Below, one piece after another: positions 63,001 through 64,000 of a stretch of 64,000 bases of DNA; the first letter of the stretch is position 1; every line of letters begins with the position of its first letter. The DNA comes from Trema orientale. Lineage: Eukaryota > Streptophyta > Magnoliopsida > Rosales > Cannabaceae. The notes beneath the pieces were generated by a model. The model saw nothing but the letters and a program-made list of their open reading frames with translations. It did not search any database and was not told where the DNA came from. The stretch is taken from positions 62,001 through 126,000 of the forward strand of contig JXTC01000569.1 in the NCBI GenBank assembly GCA_002914845.1, in the 5' to 3' direction. Made by a program: the position numbers and the translations under genes.

Positions 63001-64000
63001 CGATTTGATCGGTTTATGATGGGTCAGAAGTATACAAGAAGCAAGTTCGATAGTTGTGCGTATTTTCACAGGCTACGAGGTGGGTCTCTCATTTATCTAC
63101 TCTTGTATGTTGATGATATGTTGATAGCTTCGAAGAATCAAGAAGAAATTAAGAAGTTGAAGGCTCAGCTAAATCAAGAGTTTGAGATGAAGGATCTTGG
63201 TGAAGCGAAGAAGATTCTCGGTATGGAGATTAGCAGAGATAGAGGGAGAAGCAAGATAAGTTTGATTCAGAAGCAATATCTGAAGAAGGTATTACAGCAT
63301 TTTGGTATGACTGAACAATCAAAACCTGTTAGCACACCGCTTGCTCCTCATTTCAAGCTTAGTGCGTCTTTGTCCTCGAGTACAGATACAGAGCGAGAGT
63401 ACATGTCACAAGTTTCGTATTCAAATGCGGTTAGTAGCTTGATGTATGCGATGGTGTGTACTAGACCTGACATTTCATATGCAGTTGGAGTTGTGAGCAG
63501 GTATATGCATGATCCAGGTAAAGATCATTGGCAAGCTGTGAAATAGATTCTACGGTACTTATTGAAGACTGTAGATGTTGGTTTGATTTTTGAGCGGGAT
63601 GATAGACTTGGTAAATGTGTAGTTGGATATGTTGATTCTGATTACGCTGGTGATTTGGATAAACGTCGATCAACTTCTGGATATGTATTCACATTTGCAA
63701 GAGTACCAATTAGTTGGAAGTCTACTTTACAGTCTACAGTTGCTTTGTCTACTACAGAGGCAGAGTACATGGTAGTTACAGAGGCTGTGATGGAAGCTAT
63801 TTGGTTACAAGGATTACTAGAAGAGCTGGGAGTTACTCAGGAGCATGTCTGTATTTATTCTGATAGTCAGAGTGCCATTCACTTAGCGAAGAATCCAGTA
63901 TACCATGTACGTACGAAGCATATTGATGTCCGACATCACTTTGTGCGAGAGATTATTGATGAAGGAAAGATACTGCTTCAGAAGATTGGGACTACTGAGA
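60082..64000 (+). pseudogene. Gag-pol of the second Copia element: one frame, seven stops
   Basis: A single reading frame runs from the ATG at 60082 to the window edge. It is interrupted only by stop codons at 60181, 60652, 60745, 61213, 62143, 62842 and 63544. Order: gag, zinc knuckle CAFCHEKGHWKKDC (about 60790-60835), protease WILDSGCTYHM, integrase (WHMCVGHAG, CKYC, HSDVWGP, LRSNNGGEY, NGMAERMNRTL), reverse transcriptase (KAKLVAKGYTQ, YGLKQSPRQWY, YVDDM) and RNase H. The second catalytic Asp of the integrase, usually SDNGGEY, is Asn. All seven stops and this change fit single C-to-T or G-to-A transitions. Non-functional as it stands. Confidence 0.93.

Larger units (their letters stand above)
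59558..64000 (+). mobile_element. Second Copia LTR retrotransposon (3' part outside the window)
   Basis: 5' LTR followed by a primer-binding site (TGGTATCAGAGC, about 60019-60030), then gag-pol to the window edge. Of the Tnt1-94/Tork kind as judged by gag (EKFDGRNNFGLW) and pol motifs. No sequence similarity to the first Copia element beyond the family level. Confidence 0.95.

Overview
This window is nuclear DNA from a flowering plant, almost certainly a eudicot. The genes have short exons with GT-AG introns, AT-rich introns and spacers, chloroplast-targeted proteins, an STN8-type thylakoid kinase, a plant S6 kinase, a DUF26 receptor kinase, Copia LTR elements, a Helitron that carries an RPA gene, and many foldback MITEs. 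I cannot name the species. A run of 54 Ns and two single Ns, each of the latter joining two near-identical copies, suggest a draft assembly of a heterozygous diploid in which two haplotypes were sometimes placed in tandem.

Layout, left to right. 590-3556 (+) is a divergent eIF2-beta gene with 9 exons. 5251-7661 (+) is an endo-beta-mannanase with 6 exons. 9081 to the N gap (-) is the STN8-like thylakoid kinase; its start lies in the gap and its first intron holds an assembly duplication with a MITE present in only one copy. 14866-18775 (-) is the TOR-pathway S6 kinase, with a spliced leader that carries a 68-codon upstream ORF. 24794-25654 (-) is a small coiled-coil protein of unknown function. 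26725-31421 (-) is a chloroplast-type PRC-barrel protein with 7 exons. 36285-39303 (-) is a cysteine-rich receptor-like kinase with 7 exons. These seven genes look like ordinary host genes; the exon junctions given for each keep one reading frame from start to stop. They do not form an operon or an obvious functional cluster, although eIF2-beta and S6K both belong to translation control.

From about 40.3 kb onward the window is almost entirely transposon. 40300-46959 is a complete but decayed Copia element whose 5' LTR has lost a 124-bp block containing the TATA box. About 48.2-55.9 kb (-) is a decayed autonomous Helitron with RepHel (HUH, two-tyrosine and PIF1 motifs still readable) and an RPA-like gene. 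59558-64000 is the 5' LTR and coding region of a second Copia element that runs off the window. Its coding region has seven stop codons but no frameshift.

The gaps between genes hold MITEs and foldback elements of at least five families, two hAT-like elements with 8-bp target duplications, a Mutator-like MITE with a perfect 9-bp duplication, nested insertions, tandem duplications and a suspicious 440-bp A-rich stretch that looks like poor consensus sequence. I saw no tRNA, rRNA, CRISPR or viral gene.
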